This document shows positions 36,354-47,758 of a stretch of DNA of 64,000 bases, in pieces. Positions within the stretch are counted from its first letter, which is position 1. Every line of letters begins with the position of its first letter. This DNA is from Adiantum capillus-veneris (Eukaryota > Streptophyta > Polypodiopsida > Polypodiales > Pteridaceae). The DNA lies in assembly GCA_014529385.2 (NCBI GenBank), contig CM043971.1:53913209-53977208 (forward strand), given 5' to 3'. The notes beneath the pieces are model-generated. The model saw only the letters and a list, made by a program, of their open reading frames with translations. It made no database searches and was not told the origin of the DNA. A program made the translations under genes and the position numbers.

Positions 36354-37637
36354 CTATCAAGGGGAAGGGCTACCCGCTGATTATGGAATGGCCCTTGCTA
36401 ATAGAAATGAAGGCTATGCAAATTTGGGAAATTGGAGCCTTAGAGTTGCAAATGATATGAAGTTAGTTCTACAACAAAATCTAGAGCTGGAATCCTCCAC
36501 TCATCTTTGGAGCTCGAATCCTCTACAGATAGGTGGATTACAACTGATTACTTCTCATCTGATGTGCATAAGTTCGAGGATGAGGCAAGCTCCCTAGAGG
36601 TGATGGGTGTGGTGTTGCAAGATCCGGATATGGCCAAGACATCCAAGGCAAGGTAAATGAGACATGATTAGAGTCCATGTTAGCCAAAGATTTTCCTAAA
36701 GAAGAGAAGGAGTCTTACATGAAGGGCTTGAGGAAACATGTTGGCCTCTTCATTACTGATTACGAGCATATTAAAAGAGTCACTACAACACATCATTGCA
36801 TTAAGCTGAGAGAAGGTAGCAAATTAGCTGTGCAGAAGCTAAGAAGGCTTGGATAGTTCAACAAGATGCATTAATGAAATTTGGGGTCATTTATCCCGTG
36901 GAGGAGTACTCAAAGTATTGCAGATGAAGATAAATGTTTGACAACTTTCATCACACCATGGGGCTTTTGTATATAGAACATGCCATTTGGCTTAACTAAT
37001 GCCCCAACTACCTTTCAACATTTCATGGATTTGGTTTTCCAACCATATTTTGTTAAGTCCGTCAGATTTTTCATCGATGATTTCTACATTTATAACTCTA
37101 AGGCACTACACTTTAGCAAGGTGGATGAGGGATTATGCGACTAGCTCAACTAGGAGATAGTTAAACATTGATGATTTTGGTTTTCCGAGCATATTTTGGT
37201 AAGTCCATCATATTTTTGCATCTATAAGTCTGAGGCATTACACTTGACCAAGATAGATGAGGGATCTACATGACTAGCTTAGTTGGGAGGGAAACTCAAT
37301 AAAGACAAACACCATATGGGAGAATGTAAGGTGACAATTTTGTGACACAAAGTGTCTGAGAAAGGGATGGAAACCAACCCCGAGAAAGTAAAATCACTTC
37401 TTGCTCTGCCTTCTTCTTCAAACCTGAAGCAACTAGTGTCATTTACACAAAATTTACGCTATTTGAGCCGCTTTATGTACCTTCTCTCATAGGAAATCCA
37501 TCACCTACAATAGCTCGCTAGACAAGCAACACTAACATGGGATGAAATCAACAAGAAATGTTTCCAGGAGGTTAAGGTAATTTTGGGATCTTTACATATT
37601 GTCTTGCAGTCCTATTGGGAGGACATTTTATACATCC
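36354..37637 (+). pseudogene. Outer Ty3/gypsy element: RT and start of RNase H
   Basis: Continues the element broken at 25804. Gypsy RT motifs appear across frames. These are MLAKDFPKEEKESYMKGLRK (about 36679-36740), TTFITPWGFCI and NMPFGLTNAPTTFQHFMDLV (about 36940-37035), and the active-site block RFFIDDFYIYN (about 37063-37095). The connection block reads KVSEKGMETNPEKVKSLLAL (about 37348-37405) and LRYLSRFMYLL. A diverged tandem duplication covers the active-site block (about 37033-37155 and 37170-37290); the second copy has lost the Asp pair. The RNase H start (QSYWEDILYIIL) breaks off near 37637. Many stops show it is dead. Confidence 0.85.
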
Positions 37638-38002
37638 TATCATAATAACTAATATCTAATTCTCCTAAATGATTTTCTCATGTTAAACTGATCATTTAAT
37701 ATGGGGAAGTGCCAAGGGAGAAAAAGTTAGAATATTGGTTAAGCTGGCAAACCGGCCACAATAGGGATCCAACGGAGGAAAAATAGGGATCCAAAGGGGA
37801 GGCCATCTGCAAAAGAGCAAGGCGCAACAATGGGCTTTAAAGACCCTAAGGTTCAGCCCATTAAGACTTCCAAAATGCTAAGGTTCCAAAAATCAAAGGT
37901 TGTGTCCAATGGCTAAGCTTAGGAAAATGGGATGCTTTGTGTGTGTAAAAAAGTCTTCACAAATCCTACAAAAGAGGGGGAAAATCTTGCAAGTAGGGGA
38001 TA

Positions 38003-38034
<32 letters not shown>

Positions 38035-39215
38035 AGCCTCCTTTACACAAAGGGAATGAGGGACACATGTCAGCTCCCTAGCCCCGATGCCCACAAGGTG
38101 TACTCAAATCCTATTGGATGGCCATGGAGGTGGACCATGAGAATTAGGCTAGAGTAAATCTAGTTTAATTTAAAAACACTTAATAAAAGAACCAATAAGA
38201 ATTAAGCTCTCTAAAAGACTATTGGACAGTCTCCCAAGGGTCCAATGAGCATTCAGCAGCCCAATGGCTTGCCTGATTCCTCTTGGCCAGGAGACCAATG
38301 AGAGTTCAGTTGCATTAATTAATTACCTAAAGCTCTCACAAAAGGGGAAAGGGGGACACATGTCAGAAGGCTATCACTTATGCTCCTTAAATCCTATTGG
38401 CTAAGCCTGGAGAGGTCCAATGGGGTGGTATCATGAGCAAATAGCAAGAGGGGTCGACCAAGAGAGAGATGGGGCTGAATTTTCAAAGGCATTATCTCAC
38501 ACACTCGCATAGAAGCTCATGTGTGAAGCAAGAAGACTCTCTCTCTCCTTCTCAAGCTTTAATGGAAAGCATATCACCTACTCCAAGCTTGTGAGAAGGG
38601 AGGCCTACACCAACAACTCTTGGCTTTGTGATGCAAATCCAACCAAGAGCCAAGCTGCAAGGCATGCTCATCTCCTCTACCATGTTAATTACTAAGCTAT
38701 GCTACGCTAATATGAGTGATTATGTGAGAAGATGTACATCTTTCTCGTAAGACTACTCCTTCTTCCTCTCAATCTACTCTCATACCCCGCTAGCTCTCAC
38801 CATCTTCGAAGGTGTGTGATGTCTTGGGTCTAAGACCATGAGGGAATTGATGTTGTGTTTTATAAGTGTTTTTCTTAGTGCTTGAATCTTCCATCTTCAT
38901 TGCACTAGCTAGTATTGAAGGAACACAAAAATTTGTATTGTAAAATGTCTCTCTTGATGGGAGAAACCTATAATACAAAGCCTTTTGGAGGGGGGACCAG
39001 CTCCATGTAAATCCAGTCCTCAACTGTTGTCAATAGCTTAATTTCTCTCTCTTTTGAAGTATTGTTCATGCTATCTAACTAGGTGTTATGCTTTTTGTTG
39101 CTCTCTCCACCCAAGCACTCTTGTTATGCTCATTAGGAATCTATTCTAATGAAATTCTCACTATGTTCATGCTAATTTCCGCTACACACAAGCTACTAGG
39201 CCATTAAATGTTACA
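37638..39215. mobile_element. Unidentified 1.6-kb insert in the gypsy RNase H
   Basis: The gypsy frame stops near 37637 and resumes at about 39216. CATCC occurs at both junctions (37633-37637 and 39216-39220) and may be a 5-bp target duplication. The insert is non-coding, with a CA microsatellite at 38005-38028. It also has a diverged direct repeat sharing GGGACACATGTCAG and AAATCCTATTGG (about 38044-38140 and 38337-38430). A solo LTR is a plausible reading, but the left end is not TG. Confidence 0.4.
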
Positions 39216-39565
39216 CATCCATTCTAACCTTGGCTATGAAGCAATGGGAGAAATCTTGATGCAAAAAGATACAAAGACACTCTTGATGAGACTAGTGTAC
39301 TTTGCAAGTAGGGTTATGACTACCGCTAAGAGGGTTTCACCTCCACAGAGCGATTAATCTTGGCCTTTAAATTTTTTGTGGAAAAGTTTGGGGTAAAACA
39401 CAAGATTATTGATTTGGAAAGGTTAAAACTACATAGAGAATCAACTCTATAGCAGTGTGTTGCAGATGCAAAGAAGAGGCGAAGGAAATTCAATAGCAAG
39501 ATGACAAATAAGGATATCAAGGAAGGTTCTCTTGTCTTGTGGTATGACAACTGGTTTGCACCGTT
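39216..39565 (+). pseudogene. Outer Ty3/gypsy element: RNase H joined to integrase end
   Basis: Reads NLGYEAMGEILMQKD, then YFASRVMTTAKR and STERLILAFKFFVEKF, typical of gypsy RNase H. It passes almost at once to LERLKLHRESTL, AKKRRRKFNSKM and IKEGSLVLWYDN, typical of the integrase C-terminal region. The RNase H end and most of the integrase are missing, so this copy has an internal deletion besides its insertions. Confidence 0.7.
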
Positions 39566-41840
39566 ACCTCCTCCCATGCATGGTACCAAGAGGGGCCCAT
39601 CAACATCCCCCTCTACCTATGTGTGTGGGCCATTGCTACCTCTCAAATCTTGCATTGTCTTTGTTTTTCTCAAGAGAGACTTGTCTCCCTTTCCCTTTGT
39701 TCGACTCTTGTTTGGGGGTCTTTTTTCATTATTTGTCCTTGATGTGCTTTCCTATTCAATCTTATTTTGAGTTTTATTGCCGTACTTTGTCCTTGATGAT
39801 GTTGGTTGAGGATCCTTGCTCTGTCCCACCAAACATGAATTTTAGTAAAATTCCTAGGGGACTACTACCTACTACTCTCCTCCCAACCACCTCCTCTTAT
39901 AAGACCCCCCTAGTAGCCGCTATCTTCAAGAGACCCCCAAGCTTAGCTCTCTATAGCTAATACTTGCTTAGAACCATGTCCCACCCTCTCTGCCATTGTT
40001 TTGACATTAATCTTTCCTTAAAGGAGAGTTTTCATCCTCAAAAAAATCAATAGAAAATTGTTTCATAAGATCACCAATGTTTTCTTATCTAAAATTATAT
40101 CAGGTCTATTGGTCCACTTGGAAACGACTAAATATTTTACAAAACTTGTAGAAAAAATGAGCATTTATAAAACTCGATGAGTGCAATCAACGCTACAACA
40201 ATAGCCTCTAAAAAGACAATCCTTTTGGCCAAAATATATCTCAGACTAATAGAATAGTCTACATCAAACGAAATGCCCAAACCGAGCAAAACATATTGCT
40301 CCTACTTTTGAAGGAATTCCTTTAGAAAATTGGAACGCTTATAAACTGGTCCAAAGCAATCAAACAACTAATTGACATTTGGATTGGCCTATGACACATG
40401 AAAAAATATTGGTGCCCTATGTCTAAGTCCACGGGTACATTTACTCTCCACATGTGGATTAAATCCCAAAACTGATGATGTTCTCCTAAAAGGAAGAAAA
40501 ACCTCATATGGAGTGGTTGAACTAAACTTAACATGATCCCTCAATTGCTGAATCCACATTGTTGTACTTTGTGCCTATATATGTCTTGCACAAGATTTGA
40601 ACCTACATTCCTCTTTTTTTAAAAACTCCCATATGGATGTACAATCCCTTTGAGTAGCCAACGTTGATCCTACATACAATCAATGCTAGAATAAGAATTT
40701 CACACTCGTAGTGTCTTTGATGGATTGAGAATGGAGCTTGGTTTCAAGCACTTAGCAAGACATTATACTCATAAACCATACCATACCACCACATATAATT
40801 ATTGATAAAATTTTCCATAGAACGTTTGAAAGAATTAACATACAAAAATAGTACATTGCATACTTGCACATCCTCTTAGATGTCATGGAGCATCCTTGAT
40901 GTTGTACTTAGAATGTCTGAAAGAATAAACATACATGAACAGTATGTCACGTACTCACACGTCCTCATAGATGTAAGGGAGCGTCCTTGATGTTGCACTT
41001 AGCGGGAAACTAGAAAGAGTGACCTCCGCTCTTTGTTAACGAGCGAATACAAATTTGGAAGTCTAGTCACCAAAGCTTTATAAACAATGTAGGCAACCTT
41101 AGTTAAAAATGAACTTAGCATAACATAGAAAATACCATGAAAATTGACACCTAACGTGAAGTCCTCAAGATCTATAAAGAGAATTTTGATGAGCACATTG
41201 TTATAGGACAACAGTTTGCTACAAATTCTTGAAGAAAATCATGTTGATTACTTTGCTATAAATTCCAGAATAAATCATGGTAAGCACTTTGCTACAAATT
41301 CTTGCAGAATTCCTACTGAGCTTTTTGATACAAGAACCAATAATTGGAACCATTAATCCGAAGAGAGATAAACAACATCGTATCCTTATCACCACTCAGC
41401 ATCGTATGGTGCTGAAATGCTTATTCTTGGATCCATGAAACCTACTTGGATAAACCCCTCCAAAAAACAGCCATCTTGTGTAAGATAATTGAAACTTGGT
41501 TTATCTCCATAAGCGCCTCGTGCAAAACCCTAAGTAAGCAAAACCTGGACTTGCAACCACAGATTCAAGTTGCATGTTAGGCAATTGAGCTCGTATGAAA
41601 ATCAATTAAACCTTTGCATTTTAAATTGGCTATGAAAACAAAAATCTAATGAACAATGCACAATTGATGCTTGTTGACAAGCCCAAGGCTCTTGAATATA
41701 TTGCCAATTGCTTATGGCAAGAGCCACAAATCAACACTATTGAATATTTGTGTATTCCTCAACATCGTTGAAAAAAACATGCACAAAACACTTGGAAACC
41801 CCTACTTGATAGAGGGTAATTAACTTAGAATTGAAAACCA
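39566..41840. other. Gene-free stretch, possible gypsy tail on the minus strand
   Basis: No firm gene. On the minus strand near 40075-40010 GDLMKQFSIDFFEDENSPLK resembles the end of a gypsy integrase chromodomain region (FEDE block), but too little surrounds it for an assignment. A 91-bp tandem duplication lies at 40824-41005. Confidence 0.35.
40824..41005. repeat. 91-bp tandem duplication
   Basis: Two diverged copies sharing GAAAGAAT-AACATACA and GTCCTTGATGTTG-type blocks, 40824-40914 and 40915-41005. Confidence 0.8.
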
Positions 41841-41844
41841 ACAA

Positions 41845-43098
41845 TTGGAATCCTACAACACTCCTTGCTCCAAACCCCCTAGATTTGTACATCTAGCCCT
41901 CAAATCTCTCTCACAAGAGACAACTCCATTGTCATTAAACCCGCCGACAAAAACCTTGGACTCACTATTCTCTCAAAAGAATGGTATGAAAATGAGGCAC
42001 TTATACAACTCAATGACCCCATCACCTATCAACCAACCACCCCACCTTCTCATAACTACCTAGCCTCTCTCCTCTCTACCATCATCCACAAATACACCCT
42101 CCTCCCCATGGAACAACATCCCTTCATTCTTGCACCCCTCTCTAAACTTGCAAAATCTACTTTCTCCTGAAATTGCATAAACCTTTGCAAGACCCATTTG
42201 TGCTTACAACGGCCCTAATCAAAGACCTACATAATACTCATTTTCCACAAATCTCTCTCCTCTTTACCTTTGACATAAACTCCCTATTCCCTAGCAACCC
42301 CGTAGACCAAGGACTCCGTGCCATAAAATCAACCATTTACAAACACTTTGACCCCCCAAAAACCAGTTTCATCATGTCTCTCTCTACCCTCATCCTCACA
42401 CAACACTACATCTTTTTCAAAGACAAAGACAAAGTTTTCAAGCAAATCAAGGGCACAGCTATGGGATCAAATTTTACCGTAGTGTATGCTTGTCTCTTCC
42501 TTTGCCACTTAGAATCCCAATCCCCACTTCTTAATAGCCCAAACTTGGCATATTTTAAAAGGTTCATTGATGATGCCTTTGGAGTATGGACATGCCCTAT
42601 ATAATCCTTAACAATTACCCTCAACACATATGCACAACCATTGCATGAGCACATCAAAATTACCCCCTACATCTCTACCAATCAAGCCACAATGGATCTC
42701 TTGGCATCCAACCCACCAAAAAATAGCCTTCATCAAATCAGAACTCAGAAGATACATTGTGAGGGAAAGCTCCTTCAAACACTACAAGGAACCTCTTTTT
42801 TATCAGGCTTAGGAAAAGAGGCTATCCTAGGGAAGTTCTTCTTAGGATATTTAACTCAATCTCCTATTTAATGGAAAGAAATAACCTCTTAAGTAAACCC
42901 TCTCCAATAAAAAGACCTCCCCCAATCATTTTCAAAATACCGTTTACCCCAGAAACTAAAAAACTAAACCCCTCCTTAATAATTGGAAAACCTATACATC
43001 AAGCTTGCCAAAACTCTCCTAACCTCTCCCACTTGGAAAAACCCATCACATGTTGGACCACTGGACCTAATTTGCACACACTTCTAAAAAAATCCTAA
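41845..43098 (+). pseudogene. Penelope-like element reverse transcriptase fragment
   Basis: Plus-strand frames with a few shifts give the Penelope-like RT order. SIVIKPADKNLGLTILSKEW followed by Y (about 41925-41990) is the family-specific N-terminal block. YFLLKLHKPLQDPFV (about 42160-42205) follows after a shift. Motif A, LLFTFDINSLF, has its Asp at 42272-42274. Next come FFKDKDKVFKQIKGTAMGSN (about 42412-42475) and YACLFLCHLE. The catalytic FIDDAFGVW has IDD at 42566-42574. Downstream, FIKSELRRYIVRESSFKHYK (about 42734-42795), RGYPREVL and a PIIFKIPF block match the conserved tail. Penelope-like elements prime on target DNA and often carry a GIY-YIG nuclease. None is visible here, so this copy is nuclease-lacking or truncated. 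Both catalytic Asp positions survive, but frameshifts make it inactive. Confidence 0.8.
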
Positions 43099-43236
43099 TG
43101 CATAGTAAGGTCAACGTGCCCAAACTTACCCTCGTTTGTTTTGCTTTGCACTTTGTACAGGCTAATGGTAGCACTACTTCGGTTCATTCTTCACCACATG
43201 CCCCCCTAGAAGATTAAACCCAATCTGGACACTACA

Positions 43237-43251
43237 CCCCCCCCCCCCCCT
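43237..43251. repeat. Poly-C tract
   Basis: A C run of about 14 bases in the region after the Penelope-like RT. Confidence 0.9.
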
Positions 43252-43350
43252 CGGGGCCTTTTTCTTTTATGGGTAAACCATATTTTTTTCCCGATGCTCT
43301 ATCCCCATACCCTAACAATTGGCGCACACCCCACTTGCCTCTTGTACCTA

Positions 43351-43621
43351 AATTTTATCAAACCAAAGGTCTTCCCTGCCTACCAAACTTTGAAATTGCT
43401 CCAAGATCTTTTGCATATATTGTGTGATATCGTTCCTGCTCACAAAATTTTATCAAACCAAAGGTCTTTTCTACTCTACCAAACTTTGAAATTGCCCCAA
43501 ATTTTTTTTCATATATTAAGTGATATCACTTAATATATGAATTTTTTTTTCATATATTAAGTGATATCACTTAATATATGAAATTGCCCCAAATTTTTTT
43601 TCATATATTAAGTGATATCAC
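43351..43621. repeat. Short tandem array ending in perfect palindromes
   Basis: A unit starting AATTTTATCAAACCAAAGGT recurs with a 95-bp period (43351 and 43446). It leads into a 34-bp perfect palindrome at 43508-43541, centred on GATATC, then a second at 43548-43583. A half copy lies at 43600-43621. T runs and AAATTGCCCCAAA separate the units. The first unit has only a degenerate half palindrome. The array lies about 250 bp after the Penelope-like RT fragment. Confidence 0.9.
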
Positions 43622-43951
43622 TCTCTCGCAAATTTTTAGCCCGCCCCGCTAAACAAACTCACACATGATTGCTTCTCTACCCTTTTAACCTTTACTAAAA
43701 GGACCCATATTTTCAAACATAACTCACTCATGGAAAGTCTACAACCTTTCAAACTTTCACAATTTCAAAATTGAAAATATGTTTCCCACCTTTTTCAAAT
43801 AACCTCCCTCCCAAAAACTTGCACTCAACCTCCCCTATTTAAACACCCCCCACACTCCCCTCCCAAAAGTTCTTTTCCCTCTCCAAGCTCTCTAGGAATA
43901 CCACTGATAAGCTCTCTAAAGAGCAAAACGCGTTTGGTCCTATATTCCTTC

Positions 43952-43957
<6 letters not shown>

Positions 43958-43998
<41 letters not shown>
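43958..43998. repeat. (CT)n microsatellite
   Basis: A pure CT run. Confidence 0.95.
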
Positions 43999-44001
<3 letters not shown>

Positions 44002-44532
44002 GTAACCTCTCTTCCCCCTATCCTGTAGAGTGTTCCGCACGCTTGGTCGTTATTAATATATTTATTGAGAACTTGCCTTGCTCCGATCCACTGAGCTACT
44101 CAAGCCTTGCTTGGAGAAATCTTGCCATGCTTAAGGGATAATTATAAAAGTTTCCTTGAAAATTTTTGAGAAAGAAACCTTGACTTGCTTGCCTTGAAGA
44201 AAACTTGTCGTGCTTGGCCTCAGTTGGTAGCCCCTCAATAGTACAAACATGATGCTTTTAGCATGGGCAAGGGTAGGAATCCATTTAATCCTCCGTATGT
44301 GCCTTGGCTTGGGCCAATGTCATAGGAAAAAGACTTGAAATTAATGCAAGTGCTATGCAGTGCAGTTCTCACACAAAAGCTCTTTGCAACACTTTGTTGG
44401 CCAAATGTCATAGGCACAATCTTTGAATCCCCTCAACACTTTTGTGTATCTCCTATGTGGGATGACCCCTTGTTGTGGCCCTAGCGCCCCCAAAATTCCT
44501 AGTATTGTGAAACGAAGCTCTCTAAAACATGG

Positions 44533-44534
<2 letters not shown>

Positions 44535-44581
<47 letters not shown>
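44535..44581. repeat. (AG)n microsatellite
   Basis: A pure AG run. Confidence 0.95.
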
Positions 44582-44584
<3 letters not shown>

Positions 44585-46416
44585 TGATGGTTGGGGTGCC
44601 TGTGAATAGCAATTAGAGGTTGGTGTACGGGGTACCTCCTCTGCTAAATTTTCCTTACCCCTATTTATTTCTCATGACAAAATCGTAGATCCACTCTAGG
44701 TATTTTGTTCTCTTTGTGTGGTTACCTCTGTTAAGATGGCATAGGCCTACAAGGTCGTGATCGTTTTTTGGCACATATTATAAGTCACAAGGTGTACAAC
44801 ATGGTCTAGGAGCTCATGGCGTTCGGTTTAGCCAATGTGGAGCAAGTTTTATGAGGGTCCCTCTCACTCCTATTGCAAAGTGTTTCTAGTTATCTCCACA
44901 CACAAGCACTTCTCGTACTTGATGGATGTCACATTTATTGGTATCAATATATGAGATATATTTTGCATGTGGAGAATATGATTCTCTAGGACTAACACTA
45001 GTGCCTGTTTCCCCAATAATGTGTCGCAAACAGAGTCCCTAGATACTAGTCAAATACATTTATTAGACCATTTTGAGAGCATGGAATCGAGAACAATTTC
45101 AAGGGCCAAAAATTGTGAGATATCTAGTAAGACTTGTTAATGTAAACAATATTGTAAACAACATTAACGGATGGTTATTTCAACTTTTTTAGCTTGCAAG
45201 TTTGTATTCTTATTATGCATATAGCAAGGTTATGTCTTGAAAATGCAAATGTTTCAATATTTATACCTAGATATGATATACGTCTCTATTATGGTCCAAA
45301 TGTTTTAGCAAGGCATCTCAAAAATGCAAGGAGAAATTTCGATAAAATTTCTACGTCACTATAAGTTCTTGGGTGGAGGCCACTCCTGTTCTCACCTAAG
45401 TCACTCTTAGGATCTATTTGGAAATCATCTTCTGGAACAATATGTCCTAATTCCTATCTCTCACAAAAAGGATTCTCTTTTTTGCCAAAATGTTGACCTG
45501 ATAATCACGCCACTCTTGGGAAATTGCTTTTACGTAACTCTTGTGCTCATCGAGAGTTTTTAAGTGGATGGTAATATCAACACAAAATAATACCCCTAGA
45601 TAAGTCAATGGTTACAAAATTCTTGGCCCATTACCCTTTTGAATGTGGCTAGTGCATTGATAAGCCTATATGACATCGGTGTGTATTCATACATGACATC
45701 GGTATGTATTCATACATGCCAAAAGCAGTTCAAACTACAATCTTGCAAATATCTTCCAACACAATTCAAATTTGGTGATAGAAAGCTATAATTTCTTTAG
45801 ATGAGGTAGTATTAAGAGGAGAGGGTTGGCTTATTCAATTGTAAAATATAGTTAAAGTTAAGTTTCCTTGCCAATTTACGAAACATATCTTTAGATACCA
45901 TAGGAATAGTATGACCTAAATACCTTCATGAATTATTATGTCCTCACCTCTATGTTGAAACTGGATGATTCTATCAAGTTAGTGTAAATTAGATTCCATG
46001 TGTGGTGGAGCCATCTAGCTCCCAACAAACCATCCCCATGCTGCGCCGGAGGAATGAAGAAATCCTCTTGATGCACATGCCTTGTCCGATTGAAGGAATA
46101 ATAAAAACTTATTGCCCTTCAAAAGCTCCATTTGCAACATAGAAGGGATCCATTCAGAAGCTTGCATATCACTTAGATAGCCAAACCTTGACATATAAAC
46201 GTATGGGTAGAGCCGGGACCAAATAGAATGAAACCATCTTGATCCCAACTTGACAAGTTTTCAACGAGGTGGCATGTCTTGCAGAGTAAGTCATTATGGG
46301 CATGAGAATAAGAGCCCTAGTCTATCTTTGTCACCCAAAATTACTATCTTTGCAACATATTTACATATCAAAAGTAATCGTGGATGCTATACATCATGAA
46401 GGCATGCACAAGGCTA

Positions 46417-46606
46417 TAGCCACGTGAGGCTTACTTATCAATTATAGATAACTAAACCAACAATGCCTAGACAGAGCATAAATGAATAACTAAGCCTTGA
46501 ACCTCACAACTATGCCAAAATTGACATAGTTACAAAGGGTAGGCATAGTTATTCATTTAATGCTGTGTGACGACTTAGTTATCAGTTCAAATAACTCACG
46601 TGACCA
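46417..46606. mobile_element. Fold-back MITE, copy 1
   Basis: About 190 bp folding on itself. Outer arms are TAGCCACGTGAG and the reverse complement of TGGTCACGTGAG. Inner arms share ATAACTAA, ACAGAGCAT-AATGAATAACTA and AACTATG blocks in inverted order. A core AACTATGCCAAAATTG lies at about 46508. No coding capacity. Clear target duplications are not visible. It resembles the element at 47759-47939. Confidence 0.7.
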
Positions 46607-46708
46607 CCACCTAAGGCATGTGCCTCTTGGCGGGCTCGATCCCTGGAGCCTGACGTCCCTCCCATGCTCATGTGACTTTGAGGGTGGCATGAGTGTGCTT
46701 TTTTGTCT

Positions 46709-46861
46709 GAGAGAGAGAGAGAGAGAGAGATAGAGAGAGAGGTGTGGCTGCCCAGAACACACTGCAAATTGGGCTGCGGTTTTTCTGTGTGGAAGAACCA
46801 TGTGTTTGCTCATTCTTGAATCTTGCACGGCGATTCCAGAACATGAGAATGAGAGAGAGAA

Positions 46862-46897
<36 letters not shown>
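46709..46897. repeat. Two (GA)n microsatellites
   Basis: GA runs at about 46709-46741 and 46870-46897, separated by about 130 bp of unique sequence. Confidence 0.9.
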
Positions 46898-46904
<7 letters not shown>

Positions 46905-47108
46905 GGCTACCGTATGTAGCAGAGGAACCATGTAGGCGGTCATTATTTGTTACAAAACAAACAATTCAGTTCTCTTTTCACTATTGGCAGTGGAAAACTC
47001 TGAGTTGCCACCAGAGGGCTTTTCGGAAGGTGCAGTTTGCACCTGCAGATGATCTTCCAGCAGGCTGTCAAATCTTGAAAGTGCTAACCACTCTCAAGGT
47101 GCTTCAAT

Positions 47109-47426
47109 TCATGTAGAAGGATTCTCGTCGACCATAATCGACTGTTCGGTGCCTAGCATTGCCAGGTTAGTTAACGGTTTCTCATCATTTGAAGCAATTT
47201 CGTCCTCTCTTCCATCTTGTACTGAGGTTGGTACATTGATTGTATCAGTTGATGCCTGTAATGGTTTTGGTTGTGTATACATTAGTGAATATGGAAAAAA
47301 GGGGCAGTACATAAGAGGCTTGTGTAAGGGACTATATGTGAGGCTGCCCGAGGGATGATCAAAACGGCACAACGTCCCAAACTTGCAAGTTCCATACTGC
47401 ATGTAAAATGAGCATGGTTCGATTCC
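47109..47426 (-). CDS. CCCH zinc-finger protein, last exon
   Basis: A minus-strand exon with an intron acceptor CTGCAG just upstream (intron begins at 47427), open for 105 codons to TGA at 47109-47111. It begins GIEPCSFYMQYGTCKFGTLC followed by RFDHP, a perfect CX8CX5CX3H zinc finger. The following GSLTYSPLHKP and a polar, acidic tail end the protein. Plant proteins of this type usually carry five such fingers and bind RNA or DNA. This would be the last finger plus the C-terminus. No upstream finger exons are found nearby. The intron would have to be large, holding a fold-back MITE and perhaps the LINE region. The exon is intact, so the gene could be live, but a retained fragment cannot be excluded. 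Confidence 0.7.
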   Translation of the reverse strand, partial: GIEPCSFYMQYGTCKFGTLCRFDHPSGSLTYSPLHKPLMYCPFFPYSLMYTQPKPLQASTDTINVPTSVQDGREDEIASNDEKPLTNLAMLGTEQSIMVDENPST

Positions 47427-47758
47427 CTGCAGTGAACAACAACAAGCTTAGTAAGCATCCCATAGAGATTTTGCAGATGATTTAACGTCATTTTGTATGT
47501 GAGAACGTGTTAGACCTAAGTGCTACTTAAACCAACAGATGGCTTTGTCATACATAGAGTTTCTTCTGTATTTAGCCAGCCAGAGGAAATTTCCTACTTT
47601 CAATATTTAGTACTTGAGGCTCCAACTATTTCTTGCATCCCACTACAAAAAATTCTTGAAGACTCACTTTATCCTCTATGCTAAAAAAGTTGTCTTTGGA
47701 TGACCTGGTTTGAAATCCGTCCAAAACAGTCATCTTCCCTGTGCAAGGAATTTAGGAT

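Larger units (their letters stand above)
43622..46410. other. Gene-free stretch with microsatellites
   Basis: Contains a (CT)n run (43958-43998), an (AG)n run (44535-44581) and a 23-bp tandem duplication (45671-45716). Open frames are short and unrecognised. Confidence 0.5.

Noticed and set aside
43508-43621. CRISPR-like array
   Set aside because: The units are palindromes with short T-rich gaps, no unique spacers, and the context is eukaryotic.
47410-47430. GGTTCGATTCC, like a tRNA gene B box
   Set aside because: It lies inside the CCCH exon coding sequence and no A box or foldable tRNA precedes it.
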